In this document: piece after piece, positions 1-7,526 of the stretch
How the letters are laid out: each line of letters opens with the position of its first letter
Position numbering within the stretch: position 1 is the first letter of the stretch
Source: Bradyrhizobium sp. 138
GTDB taxonomy: Bacteria > Pseudomonadota > Alphaproteobacteria > Rhizobiales > Xanthobacteraceae
Direction: 5' to 3'
NCBI RefSeq assembly: GCF_023074075.1
Contig: NZ_JADPKT010000084.1
Coordinates: 279,086-343,085 of the forward strand
Length of the DNA stretch: 64,000 nucleotides
Position numbers and translations under genes: made by a program
Notes under the pieces: model-generated
Databases searched by the model: none
What the model saw: only the letters and a program-made list of their open reading frames with translations
Told to the model about the DNA's origin: nothing

Positions 1-50
1 ATCTTCACGTCGTTATTGGTCTGTTCGTTGTTCATCTGTTCGGTGGCCAT
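1..50 (-). CDS. N-terminus of an unidentified protein, cut by the window edge
   Basis: An ATG on the minus strand at 50 opens a reading frame that runs off the window; only 16 residues (MATEQMNNEQTNNDVK) are visible. It starts 8 bp after the Hsp20 stop, with a GAGGTC-type ribosome site inside the Hsp20 stop region, so the two genes are probably co-transcribed. A Lon-type protease often follows Hsp20 in this group and would fit the context, but the visible residues cannot show it. Confidence 0.5.
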   Translation of the reverse strand, partial: MATEQMNNEQTNNDVK

Positions 51-58
51 GATCGACC

Positions 59-442
59 TCAGGATTTGGCAAGGCGCAGCGCGACGCAGCCGTCCATCAC
101 GAAGCGGCTGATGGCGTAGCGGCCGAGAGGCAATGCGATGCGGCGCTCAAAACGCCCCTGCGGCAGCTCGAGCCGGTGGATGCGGGCCTTGCGGAGCTCC
201 GGCGGAAGGGTGCGCTGACCGGAGATGACGAGAGCGCCGTCATGGATCACCGTCTCGACATTGTCCGGATTGACGCCGGGAAGCGCCACCAGGATCAAGA
301 GCTCATGCTCGGTCTCGAGCACGTCGATCGGCGGCTCCCAGCAGGCTTCCTGGCGGCCGAACTGCTGGCGCAGCCGTTCGGCGCGGGTCAGCGAGTCCAG
401 GGCTTCGGACAGCATCCAGTCGAGGGGATTTTTCGGTTGCAT
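59..442 (-). CDS. Hsp20 / alpha-crystallin family small heat-shock protein
   Basis: This 127-residue protein is an ATP-independent holdase of the small heat-shock family, expected to bind unfolding proteins in the cytoplasm. The alpha-crystallin domain spans about residues 35-125, with the PGV-x-P-x-x-V element near 54-61 and an ISGQR strand near 72-76. The usual C-terminal GVL motif reads GCV. I chose the MQPKN start because the upstream extension looks like translated repeat and lacks the fold. No strong Shine-Dalgarno is visible. The next gene starts 8 bp downstream. I see no ROSE-type thermometer with confidence. Confidence 0.88.
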   Translation of the reverse strand: MQPKNPLDWMLSEALDSLTRAERLRQQFGRQEACWEPPIDVLETEHELLILVALPGVNPDNVETVIHDGALVISGQRTLPPELRKARIHRLELPQGRFERRIALPLGRYAISRFVMDGCVALRLAKS

Positions 443-564
443 GATGGAGGCTCGGCGGTGGGAAAGGCTGCATATGGGGCTGGTTCCGGGGAATGCCAGC
501 CCGGCGGCGCGCACGTGCCATGCAGATCGTGCGATCCGAAAAGCAAACGCCGCGGCATGGGCCC

Positions 565-598
565 AAAAAAGCAAACGCCGCGGCATAGCCGCGGCGTT
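565..598 (-). terminator. Rho-independent terminator after the ferritin-like gene
   Basis: An 11-bp perfect GC-rich stem (574-584 with 588-598, loop ATA) is followed in the minus direction by a run of six Ts. It lies 22 bp past the stop of the 621-1187 gene. One arm is duplicated as a direct repeat at 543-558. Confidence 0.85.
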
Positions 599-620
599 CT
601 GTCATGGAGCGGGCACGGCA

Positions 621-1187
621 TCAGGCCGCGGCGCGGTAGTCTTCCTCCGCTTCGAGGTTGATCACGGACGTCGCGAGCTCGGTCAGCGCATGATCGGTCG
701 CCTCTTCCTCGTCCAGCGTCGCCTGCAGCAGACTTGCTGCGTCCTGCATGCCGAGCTCCTCGGCCCAGGTGCGCAAGGTGCCGTAGCGGGAGATCTCGTA
801 GTGCTCGACCGACTGGGCGGCCGCGACCAGTCCCGCATCGAGCGCCGGCGCGCCCTTGAACTCCTTCATGATCTCGGCGCCCTCATCGGCAATGCCGTTG
901 ATAGCCTCGCAGGGCTTGCCGCGTGCAGGCTTGCCCAGCATCTTGAAGATCTGGTCCAGCCGCTTGACCTGGCCCTGGGTCTCGCGCAGGTGCTTGTTGA
1001 AGGCGGCGGCCAGCTCTTTCGACTGCGCTGCCTTCGCCATCTTCGGCAAGGTCTTGATGATCTTGTTCTCGGCGAAATAGATGTCCTTCAGCGTCGCCAG
1101 AAACAGGTCGCTGAGCATCTTCGGCGCCTGACGTGGCCGCCGCGCCGCGGTCTTCTTGGTCGCGCGCTTCTTGGTTCGTTTGGCCAT
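621..1187 (-). CDS. YciE/YciF-like ferritin-fold stress protein (DUF892)
   Basis: This 188-residue protein has a basic tail (residues 1-24, Lys/Arg/Ala rich) followed by a four-helix DUF892 domain of the YciE/YciF type. The family has a ferritin-like di-iron fold and is induced by stress; its substrate is not firmly known. The start at MAKRTKK has an AGGAGG ribosome site 4-5 bases upstream; an earlier in-frame start lacks one. The basic tail could contact nucleic acid, which is inference. A near match to the general-stress promoter lies at 1247-1271. A strong terminator follows. Confidence 0.88.
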   Translation of the reverse strand: MAKRTKKRATKKTAARRPRQAPKMLSDLFLATLKDIYFAENKIIKTLPKMAKAAQSKELAAAFNKHLRETQGQVKRLDQIFKMLGKPARGKPCEAINGIADEGAEIMKEFKGAPALDAGLVAAAQSVEHYEISRYGTLRTWAEELGMQDAASLLQATLDEEEATDHALTELATSVINLEAEEDYRAAA

Positions 1188-1246
1188 AGGTCCTCCTCTT
1201 GAGGTGACACGGGAAGGCCTCGCCCTCCTCAATCCTCAGGCGATCA

Positions 1247-1271
1247 AAGCCGCCTGGAGAACGAAAGTTCC
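1247..1271 (-). promoter_or_regulatory. Weak EcfG-like promoter (GGAAC-N16-GCTT)
   Basis: The minus strand reads GGAAC, 16 bases, then GCTT, about 60 bp upstream of the DUF892 start. The -35 element is exact but the -10 element departs from CGTT/GGTT. The DUF4142 gene at 35135 has the same GCTT variant. Confidence 0.35.
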
Positions 1272-1298
1272 AAACCGCAACGCGCGCGCGGCGGTCGC

Positions 1299-1505
1299 TC
1301 AGGTCGGACGCTTGTAGGGATCTTCCTGGCGCTGTCGCGCCTCGGTGTTGCGATCGAGCTGCGCCCGCTCGCTGCGCCTGAGGTGGCCGGCCTTCATCAC
1401 CCCGTAAACGAGGACGCCGCCGAGCACGAACGCGCCGATGAACCAGAGCCAGAGCAGGTTGGTCGAAAGCTGGCCAAGGAGCATTCCGATTCCACTGTCG
1501 CTCAT
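1299..1505 (-). CDS. Small single-span membrane protein
   Basis: This 68-residue protein has a hydrophobic segment at about residues 16-40 and a charged, Arg/Gln-rich C-terminus that probably lies in the cytoplasm. I do not recognise the family. The MSDSGIG start has GGAGA upstream. It stands alone between the DUF892 gene and a gene-poor stretch. Confidence 0.6.
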   Translation of the reverse strand: MSDSGIGMLLGQLSTNLLWLWFIGAFVLGGVLVYGVMKAGHLRRSERAQLDRNTEARQRQEDPYKRPT

Positions 1506-1863
1506 TGTCGTCTCCACTGATTGCAAAGCGGTGGCGCTAGGCTAAGTCTGCCCGGAAGCCATCGTTCCAGCCTCCGAGGACCACGCCGGCACATGCTCGA
1601 CTTCGCCCTGTGCGTCGCCTCGGCTCACCTGATCGTGCGCACCCTCGGCGCATCGGAAATGCGGTGCTCCCACGCGTCCTCCGCATGCTGTTCGCCGCCC
1701 ATTCCGTGCAGTTCGTGATCAACGGGATTGCGGCCGTCCGGACCAGCCTGTCACAGGGGCTGCGATATCAGGTGAATCCATTGATTTTGGGCCGCTTTTG
1801 CTTGCGCTGGCATGTTGCTTTGACGTACTTCCGGTCTAACAAGACCATCGTCAGGAAATCGGG
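1506..1863. other. Intergenic stretch with no gene seen
   Basis: These 358 bases separate the divergent small membrane gene and the aldolase. Short open frames here have no ribosome site or plausible composition. A GGAAC at about 1567-1571 on the minus strand has no matching -10. I see nothing else. Confidence 0.5.
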
Positions 1864-2517
1864 ATGTCGATGACTGCAGACGAGCTCGCCAAGAGACAGG
1901 CCATCATCGACGCATGCCGGCGCATGAACGCGCTCGGCATCAACCAGGGCACCTCGGGCAATGTCTCCGTCCGGCATGCGGACGGGCTTTTGGTGACGCC
2001 GACCAGCGTGCCCTATGAGGCCATGACGCCGGACCAGATCGTCTTCATGACCATGGACGGCGCACACGCGCCCGATCAGAGGCCGTCGAGCGAATGGCGG
2101 TTTCATCGCGACATCCTGAAGTCGCGGCCCGACGTCAATGCCGTCGTGCACGCCCATCCGACCTATTGCACCATCCTGGCGATCATGGGCATGGAGATCC
2201 CGCCGGTGCATTACATGATCGCGGCGGCCGGCGGCGACAGCATCCGCTGCGCGCCCTATGCGACGTTCGGAACCGCAGAGCTGTCCGACCATGCAGTGCG
2301 GGCGCTGGAGGGGCGGCTTGCCTGCCTGCTCGACCATCACGGCATGATCGCGATCGGCAAGACGTTGGACAAGGCGATGTGGCTGGCGGTCGAGGTCGAG
2401 GCGCTGGCCCGGCAATATCACGGCTGCCTCCAGATCGGACAACCGCCGCTGCTCCCGAGCGACGAGATCGAGCGGGTCCGCCAGCGCATGGCCGGCTACG
2501 GCCTGTCGGAAGAGTAG
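1864..2517 (+). CDS. Class II aldolase, L-fuculose-1-phosphate aldolase type
   Basis: This 217-residue zinc enzyme belongs to the class II aldolase/adducin family, in which fuculose-phosphate aldolase cleaves a ketose or deoxypentulose phosphate to DHAP and an aldehyde. Metal-binding His are visible in VVHAH (96, 98) and LLDHH (158-159); E77 in SSEW is the likely catalytic acid. The NQGTSGNVS phosphate-binding segment is at 27-35. In several bacteria such aldolases act in a 5-deoxyribose (DHAP-shunt) salvage route, but no partner kinase or isomerase is adjacent, so the substrate is open. The ClC-type gene follows closely. Confidence 0.85.
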   Translation: MSMTADELAKRQAIIDACRRMNALGINQGTSGNVSVRHADGLLVTPTSVPYEAMTPDQIVFMTMDGAHAPDQRPSSEWRFHRDILKSRPDVNAVVHAHPTYCTILAIMGMEIPPVHYMIAAAGGDSIRCAPYATFGTAELSDHAVRALEGRLACLLDHHGMIAIGKTLDKAMWLAVEVEALARQYHGCLQIGQPPLLPSDEIERVRQRMAGYGLSEE

Positions 2518-2581
2518 GGCGGGGCAGAAGGTGTTCGTGCGGATCAGGCATCTCGTCGATCGGAAGGGAACGAACCGGACC

Positions 2582-4318
2582 ATGGTTCGGCTTCGCGCCC
2601 TGTTGCGCAGTAACGAATTCTACCTGATCCCGCTGGCGCTGGTGATCGGCACGCTGGCCGGGGCGGTGGTGACGCTGATGGCCGAGATCGCGCAGATCGC
2701 GCATGTGGTGATCTATGGCATTCCTATCGACGTGCGCCTCTCGTCCAATGCCTATGTGAGTCCCTGGGCGGCGCTGATCGCGCCCGCGCTCGGCGGGCTG
2801 GCGCTCGGCATCATGGAATGGTCGCGGCGGCGCATGAAGATTTCGAACGCGGTCGACCCGATCGAGGCGAACGCGCTGCGCGGCGGCAATCTGTCGATGC
2901 GGGACAGCGTGGTGGTGTCGAGCCAGACGCTGATCTCCAACGGCTGCGGCGCCTCGGTCGGCCTCGAGGCTGGCTATACCCAGATCGGCTCGGGGATCGC
3001 CTCGCTGTTCGGCAAGTTCTTCAATCTGCGCCGCAACGATCTGCGCCTGATGGTCGGTTGCGGCGCTGCCGCGGCGATCGCGGCGGCGTTCGGCGCGCCG
3101 ATCACCGGCGCCTTCTATGCCTGCGAGCTGATCGTCGGCGTCTATTCGGTCGGCAGCGCGGCTCCGATCCTGGCAGCCTCGCTCGCGGGCGCCTTGACGG
3201 CGCAATGGCTCGGTGGCGCGCCCTATTCGCTGGAGATACCGAAAGTCAGCGCTGTCGGCGTCGAGCAATATCTGGCACTGATCGGGCTCGCGCTCATCAC
3301 CAGCGGCGTCGGCATCGCCGTGATGCGCTCCTCGCCGACGTTCGAGCGCCTGTTCGCCTGGCTGCCGGTCTGGCTGCGGCCGGTGTTTGGTGGCCTCATC
3401 GTCGGCGGTTTCGCCATCGTCACGCCGCAGGTGCTGGCGGCCGGCCACGGCGCCATGGTGCTCGATCTGTTTCACGAGATGGCGATCGGCACGATCGCGC
3501 TGATCATCGCCTTGAAGGTGACGGCCTGCCTGATCTCACTCGCCTCGGGCTTCCGCGGCGGCCTGTTCTTCGCCTCGCTGTTCGTCGGCAGCCTGATCGG
3601 CAAGTTCTTCGCCGAGCTGCTGGAGCTGATCAGCCCGAATTTCGTGATCGATCCGCTGGTCGCGATGCTGACGGGAATGGCGACGCTCGGCGTCGCCATC
3701 GTCGGCGGTCCTCTCACCATGTCGTTCCTGGTGCTGGAGATGACCCGCAATGTCGACGTCACCGCCGTGGTGCTCGCCGGCTGCATCGTCACCTCGATCT
3801 GCGTCCGCTTCATGTTCGGCCACTCCTTCTCGACCTGGCGCCTGCATCTGCGCGGCGAGACCATCCGCAGCGCCAACGACGTCGGCTGGCTGCGCAATCT
3901 CACCGTCGAGCGGCTGATGCGCTCCGACGTCGGCAAGGTGCCCTCGACCACGACGATCGCCGCCGCACGCCGTGAGTTCGCCCTGGGCTCGCGGCCGGGA
4001 ATCGTCATCGTCAACAATGCCGACGAATATGTCGGCCTCGTCCTGCTGCCCGATTTGTTCTCCAGCGACCTCGACACCATCGCCGACGACATTCAGGTGA
4101 TCGAGCTCGCCCGCCTGATCGACATCGTGCTGATCCCGGAAATGAACGTGAAGTCGGCGATGGCGGTGTTCGACGAGGCCGAGGCCGAAATGCTGGCGGT
4201 GGTCGACTCCACCGACAGCCGCAAGGTGGTCGGCTTCCTCACCGAAAATTTCGTCCGCCGCCGCTATGTCGAGGAAATCGACAAGGCGACGCGCGGGGTG
4301 TTGGGGGCGCTGTCGTAA
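2582..4318 (+). CDS. ClC-family chloride channel/transporter with C-terminal CBS region
   Basis: This protein is 578 residues from the ATG at 2582; a GTG at 2531 would add 17. It has about ten hydrophobic helices of the voltage-gated ClC fold, then a cytoplasmic CBS-pair-like region in the last 140 residues. The selectivity motifs are divergent: the GREGP-type loop reads GLEAG-YT (the Glu is kept) and the GxFxP-type loop reads GFRGGLFF. Such sequences could be Cl-/H+ exchangers or channels for another anion. The gene follows the aldolase by 64 bp and may share its transcript. Confidence 0.87.
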   Translation: MVRLRALLRSNEFYLIPLALVIGTLAGAVVTLMAEIAQIAHVVIYGIPIDVRLSSNAYVSPWAALIAPALGGLALGIMEWSRRRMKISNAVDPIEANALRGGNLSMRDSVVVSSQTLISNGCGASVGLEAGYTQIGSGIASLFGKFFNLRRNDLRLMVGCGAAAAIAAAFGAPITGAFYACELIVGVYSVGSAAPILAASLAGALTAQWLGGAPYSLEIPKVSAVGVEQYLALIGLALITSGVGIAVMRSSPTFERLFAWLPVWLRPVFGGLIVGGFAIVTPQVLAAGHGAMVLDLFHEMAIGTIALIIALKVTACLISLASGFRGGLFFASLFVGSLIGKFFAELLELISPNFVIDPLVAMLTGMATLGVAIVGGPLTMSFLVLEMTRNVDVTAVVLAGCIVTSICVRFMFGHSFSTWRLHLRGETIRSANDVGWLRNLTVERLMRSDVGKVPSTTTIAAARREFALGSRPGIVIVNNADEYVGLVLLPDLFSSDLDTIADDIQVIELARLIDIVLIPEMNVKSAMAVFDEAEAEMLAVVDSTDSRKVVGFLTENFVRRRYVEEIDKATRGVLGALS

Positions 4319-4327
4319 AGTGAAGCG

Positions 4328-4355
4328 GGACGGCGGGTTCAATCCCCCGCCGTCC
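4328..4355. terminator. Hairpin between convergent genes
   Basis: A 10-bp perfect stem (GGACGGCGGG and its complement, 4328-4337 with 4346-4355) lies just after the ClC stop and before the end of the convergent DUF2798 gene. It has no T-run, so it may be a weak or Rho-assisted terminator for both. Confidence 0.5.
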
Positions 4356-4362
4356 GCGCCGG

Positions 4363-4620
4363 TCATCGGCCTGATTGGGATGGGGACGCGACGAGCAGTG
4401 TCACGATGCGCCGAACCATCGGCAGCACCACGAGCAGCGTTGGAAAGGCGACCAGCCAGGACAGCGCCCAGGCGCCCGGCCACGTCGCGAGGAACGCCGG
4501 CGTTGCCCCTAAGCTCCGAAGCGTCGAAATGACCGACACCACGGCCGTCATGAGGATGGACAGCACGAATGGCATCACGATCGGCGCATAGCGCGCCGGC
4601 AGTTTGCGAACCGCAATCAT
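4363..4620 (-). CDS. Small two-helix membrane protein, DUF2798-like
   Basis: This 85-residue protein has two hydrophobic segments (about 13-36 and 46-70) and a short cytoplasmic tail. It resembles DUF2798, a family of unknown function. The ATG at 4620 has a GAGAG ribosome site. It converges on the ClC gene and has no operon partner. Confidence 0.72.
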   Translation of the reverse strand: MIAVRKLPARYAPIVMPFVLSILMTAVVSVISTLRSLGATPAFLATWPGAWALSWLVAFPTLLVVLPMVRRIVTLLVASPSQSGR

Positions 4621-4925
4621 CTGATTTCTCTCGGGGAAAAGGACGCGTCGGTCACGTTGAACCCTGCAAATGGCATCGATCCCGACGGCGTCGGTTGATG
4701 CGTTGGTTCACGTAAAACGCTTACGGCGACCGAAAAACGGCGCGGCTGTTCATTATCCGCTCAGGTTCGGTGGTTCAAGCTGCGATTTGGTCGTTCGGTT
4801 TACAATCGTTCAAAGCGTGGCAGTTTGCCGCGAACATGAAACCATCTCAATGGTTTGCGCATTAAAGACGGTTTGCATATCTCTTCGTTGGGCAAGAACT
4901 TAGGCAAGAACATAGGAAGGTCAAA
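4621..4925. other. Intergenic stretch with no gene seen
   Basis: These 305 bases lie between divergent small genes and are less GC-rich than the genes around them. They presumably hold both promoters. I could not identify a boxed motif or a credible open frame. Confidence 0.4.
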
Positions 4926-5336
4926 ATGACTGTTGGACCCATGATTTCTGCAGCCGGCCGCAACATGGTGCTGGCCGCGTTCACAAGCCTGGCATTGGTC
5001 GCAACCTCGATATCGCCCTCGGCTGCGGCGTCGGCGGGGCCGGCTGAGCCGATATCCGCAAAGCCTGTCACGGCCGGGCAGGGCTCCTCCGACGTCACCG
5101 ATTTCAGCGCACACCGCCGCCGCTACTACCGGCGCGGGCCGAATGCCGCCGGCCTCGCTTTCATGGGCCTTGCGGCGGGTGTGATCGGTGGCGCGATCGC
5201 CGAGAGCCGGCGCCGCGACTATTACGAGAACCGCTATTATTACGGCTCGCGTCCTTACTACGGCGGTCCCGGCTATTACGGCGGTCAGGGCTACTACGGC
5301 GGCGGCAGTCCGTTCTATTACGATCCGGGCTACTAG
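4926..5336 (+). CDS. Secreted Tyr/Gly-rich protein
   Basis: This 136-residue protein has an N-terminal signal peptide (hydrophobic core about 16-33, cleavage after an Ala-rich stretch), a short glycine-zipper-like helix at about 76-92, and a C-terminal tail of YYGG-type repeats. Similar tails occur in small outer-surface or periplasmic proteins of Bradyrhizobiaceae with no known role. An AGGAAGG ribosome site precedes the ATG, and a terminator follows 50 bp after the stop. Confidence 0.72.
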   Translation: MTVGPMISAAGRNMVLAAFTSLALVATSISPSAAASAGPAEPISAKPVTAGQGSSDVTDFSAHRRRYYRRGPNAAGLAFMGLAAGVIGGAIAESRRRDYYENRYYYGSRPYYGGPGYYGGQGYYGGGSPFYYDPGY

Positions 5337-5386
5337 CGCCGGCCATAGGTCGTTTTCGACGCTGCCTGGATTGGGTTGGACGAAAG

Positions 5387-5414
5387 AGGGGCGGTGCTTT
5401 GTGCCGCCCTTTTT
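5387..5414 (+). terminator. Rho-independent terminator
   Basis: A GGGCGG/CCGCCC stem with a nine-base loop is followed by TTTTT, 50 bp downstream of the Tyr/Gly-rich gene. Confidence 0.75.
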
Positions 5415-5431
5415 GCTGCGTCGGTACTCCT

Positions 5432-5520
5432 GTAGCCCGGATGGAGCGATAGCGTAATCCGGGGCCGCTCGCCCGGCATCTCGCGCTGTCCCGGACTACC
5501 CTGCGCTCCATCCGGGCTAC
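5432..5520. repeat. Palindromic REP-type element, 17-bp perfect arms
   Basis: The arm GTAGCCCGGATGGAGCG (5432-5448) is perfectly inverted at 5504-5520 around a loop that repeats CCGG-rich fragments. This form matches dispersed palindromic elements common in Bradyrhizobium intergenic DNA. Confidence 0.8.
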
Positions 5521-5540
5521 GGGATCGTGCCTGTGTCGCC

Positions 5541-6150
5541 TCGCTGTCAACTCGCCTGCGCAAAAATATTCCACTTTACCGAAATTCGGTTTTGTCGTAT
5601 GTGTCGGCCATCCCGGCTCATCCAAGAGGGGCGATCTCGAGGTCGTCTTGATCGCGAGCCGGGCTTGCGGTGGACGCGGCAGCGTCGGCACGAGATGGTA
5701 GCGGGCAGGGCGGGTAGTCCCTGTGAGCCCGAGGCTTCGTGCAGACGAGCGGCGCTGTCAGGTTCGTCTCGCCTGTAAGTTTCCGGCTTCGTCGACAGGG
5801 CTGGAAAGACTGCGGGCGATAGGGCGGGCCGTGCGTACGGCAAAACCGTGTGGTCCTGGCCGTCGTTGCCACGGTCAAGCCGGATCGAAGATGCGCGCGA
5901 GCCCAACCGGGTGGACGGCATCGTCAATTCGAACGGCGAGGGAGGCCAAAGGAAAGTTCGGCTCCCGGGAGAGCACGGCATAAGCCGTCCGACCATCGCG
6001 CAGGGAAGGCCGAGTGATCGGCACCACCTGTATGCTGCTGTGCGGTTCTTCCTGCGTGTGCATTTCGCGCAGCGGACCGCGGGTGCGAGCTGGCACCCGG
6101 CCTTCCCTGCGCCCTCTTGGCTCAAGAGGGTGGAGTGACCAAGCAAAGCT
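5541..6150. repeat. Long dispersed repeat, copy A
   Basis: The first ~150 bases (5541-5691) recur nearly unchanged at 63846-63995, where the second copy is cut by the window end. The start of both is marked by CGCTGTCAAC, then GCGCAAAAATATT. The 3' limit near 6150 is my estimate from composition. The minus strand stays open for 199 codons. I judge it to be a dispersed element, not a normal gene. Confidence 0.7.
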
Positions 6151-6209
6151 CGGGTGAATCAAGCCGCGAGAGCGAGAAGGCATGTCTGCGTGTCACAAGC
6201 TCAAATATC

Positions 6210-6330
6210 GTAGGGTGGGCAAAGGCGCTCTTGCGCCGTGCCCACGATCTCTCTCGGCCGCAAAAGATACGTGGGCACGCTTCCGCCGTCGCTCTTCGAG
6301 CTATGGCGGACAAGTCGCTTTGCCCACCCT
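6210..6330. repeat. Imperfect palindrome 'GTAGGGTGGGCAAAG', copy 1
   Basis: The element opens with GTAGGGTGGGCAAAGGCGC and closes with TTTGCCCACCCT, with an internal pair of GTGCCCAC/GTGGGCAC segments. A second copy lies at 48512-48607. Confidence 0.85.
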
Positions 6331-6364
6331 CCGGCACTGCACGTCGGAATGTGCATTTGAACTC

Positions 6365-6481
6365 CGTCATTGCGAGCGCAGCGACTTGTCCGCCGAAGCC
6401 TTGGCGAAGGCGGAAGCAATCCAGAATCCCTCCGCGGAAGGACTCTGGATTGCTTCGTCGCAAGGGCTCCTCGCAATGACG
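6365..6481. repeat. Palindromic element 'CGTCATTGCGAG'
   Basis: A 12-bp terminal inverted repeat (CGTCATTGCGAG at 6365-6376, inverted at 6470-6481) encloses a second inverted pair, AGCAATCCAGA/TCTGGATTGCT. A further small hairpin sits in the left half. This is a typical dispersed intergenic element of this group. Confidence 0.85.
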
Positions 6482-6512
6482 GCTGAGAGAGCGCAGCGCC
6501 ATACTCCGCCCT

Positions 6513-6590
6513 CGTGCCCCGGACGCAGCGCAGCGCCCCGGCGATGCGAAGCATCGTCCGGTGCGTCGCGGCTTGTCCGGGACACGCGCG
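6513..6590. repeat. CCCCGGACGCAGCG-type dispersed element
   Basis: CCCCGGACGCAGCG is followed by a GCGATGCGAAGCATCGTC hairpin and closes with GTCCGGGACACG. Its structure is like the other REP-type elements, but no second clear copy is in the window. Confidence 0.55.
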
Positions 6591-6732
6591 TCCCGGCCGG
6601 CGTCTCCCAAAATTGTGCGATGCGGATCGTTTACCAATCCCAGGAGGACGCAATTTCCATCTCGCGGTTTGCTTACGGGTGTAGTACTTTCGTCTCAAGC
6701 GGGCCCGGTTAACGGGCGGCAGGGGGAGGCTG

Positions 6733-7152
6733 ATGAGGCGTGCGGGGCTGTTTGGCGTACCGCGGGTACGGCCATGGTCGTGGCAGGCGTTTCTGCTCGG
6801 ATGCGTCGGTGTCGCAGTGTCGGCCATGCTTCAGGGCATCTGCGTCGTGCTCGGCGCAAAACTCTATTTTGCAGCGTTCCTGCCCAGCCTGTTCGTGCTC
6901 GGCCTGATAGCGGGCGCGCCGGCAGCGGGATTCGCCGCGCTGTTCACCATTCCGCTGGTGTGGTGGGCGTTCATTCCGCCCTTTTTCGAGTTCAGCCCCC
7001 TCTCCAGCGCGAATACCGATTCCATCAATTTGTTCTGCCTGCTCGCCGTGCTGCTGATCGGCCTCGCCGATCTCTGCCGCGAGACGATGCGGATCATCAG
7101 TCGCGGCGAGCTGAAGCCCCCAGGCGAGAGCGCGGCAACGAATCCGCAATAA
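6733..7152 (+). CDS. DUF4118-like four-helix membrane protein
   Basis: This 139-residue protein consists almost entirely of four hydrophobic segments (about 18-40, 42-60, 62-80 and 98-115). It resembles the DUF4118 module that forms the membrane part of KdpD-type and other sensor kinases, but here no kinase domain is attached. A GGGGGAGG-like ribosome site precedes the ATG. It could be a stand-alone sensor subunit or a decayed kinase; nothing adjacent decides this. Confidence 0.7.
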   Translation: MRRAGLFGVPRVRPWSWQAFLLGCVGVAVSAMLQGICVVLGAKLYFAAFLPSLFVLGLIAGAPAAGFAALFTIPLVWWAFIPPFFEFSPLSSANTDSINLFCLLAVLLIGLADLCRETMRIISRGELKPPGESAATNPQ

Positions 7153-7302
7153 ATCGCTCTCGAAATCGCTCTTGCACGACGTCACGCGTTGCCTGCGCGC
7201 AACAGTCCGGCAACCATCCGCGCGCTTGCCGGGCGCCGCTAACTTTTCGAAAAAGATTTGGCCGCAGTTTCTCCCGCGGGAATGACGAGGGAGTTTTCGG
7301 AC

Positions 7303-7512
7303 ATGAACGGCCAAATCAATGGTCAGGCCATCCTGGAGAACGTGCGACGCTATCGCGGCATCGCATCGCTCTATCGCCAGACCGCTGCATTCCGCCCGGG
7401 CCAGAGCTGGTCGCTGCTGGAGCAGGCGCGGGATTGGGAAGCGCGGGCGCTGTCGGAGCTGGAAGCCTATTTCGCCTTGCGCGCGGACCACGCGGCTCCA
7501 CTCGCGGCCTGA
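7303..7512 (+). CDS. Small conserved protein, ENVRRYR family (paralogue 1)
   Basis: This 69-residue soluble, mostly helical protein shares the pattern ENVRRYR-x2-ASL-x-RQ-x-AA-x-RP with the 70-residue protein at 20827-21039. I know no function for the family. I chose the ATG at 7303 because homology with the paralogue begins a few residues after it; an earlier start at 7258 is possible. Confidence 0.6.
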   Translation: MNGQINGQAILENVRRYRGIASLYRQTAAFRPGQSWSLLEQARDWEARALSELEAYFALRADHAAPLAA

Positions 7513-7526
7513 TCGTTAACCATCGC

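Larger units (their letters stand above)
5415..6732. other. Gene-free repeat nest
   Basis: About 1.3 kb without a convincing gene is filled by five dispersed-repeat families placed end to end (listed separately). Open frames crossing it, including one of 199 codons on the minus strand at 5547-6146, are read through repeat DNA and have no ribosome site that I trust. The last 70 bases before 6733 presumably hold the promoter of the DUF4118 gene. Confidence 0.7.

Noticed and set aside
443..540. ROSE RNA thermometer or EcfG promoter upstream of Hsp20
   Set aside because: No ROSE anti-SD pattern; GGAAC is followed at N16 by CTTT.
5547..6146. 199-codon minus-strand open frame over the long repeat
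   Set aside because: It lies wholly in repeat DNA; similar open frames recur wherever such repeats do and probably are not translated. Kept as a repeat.
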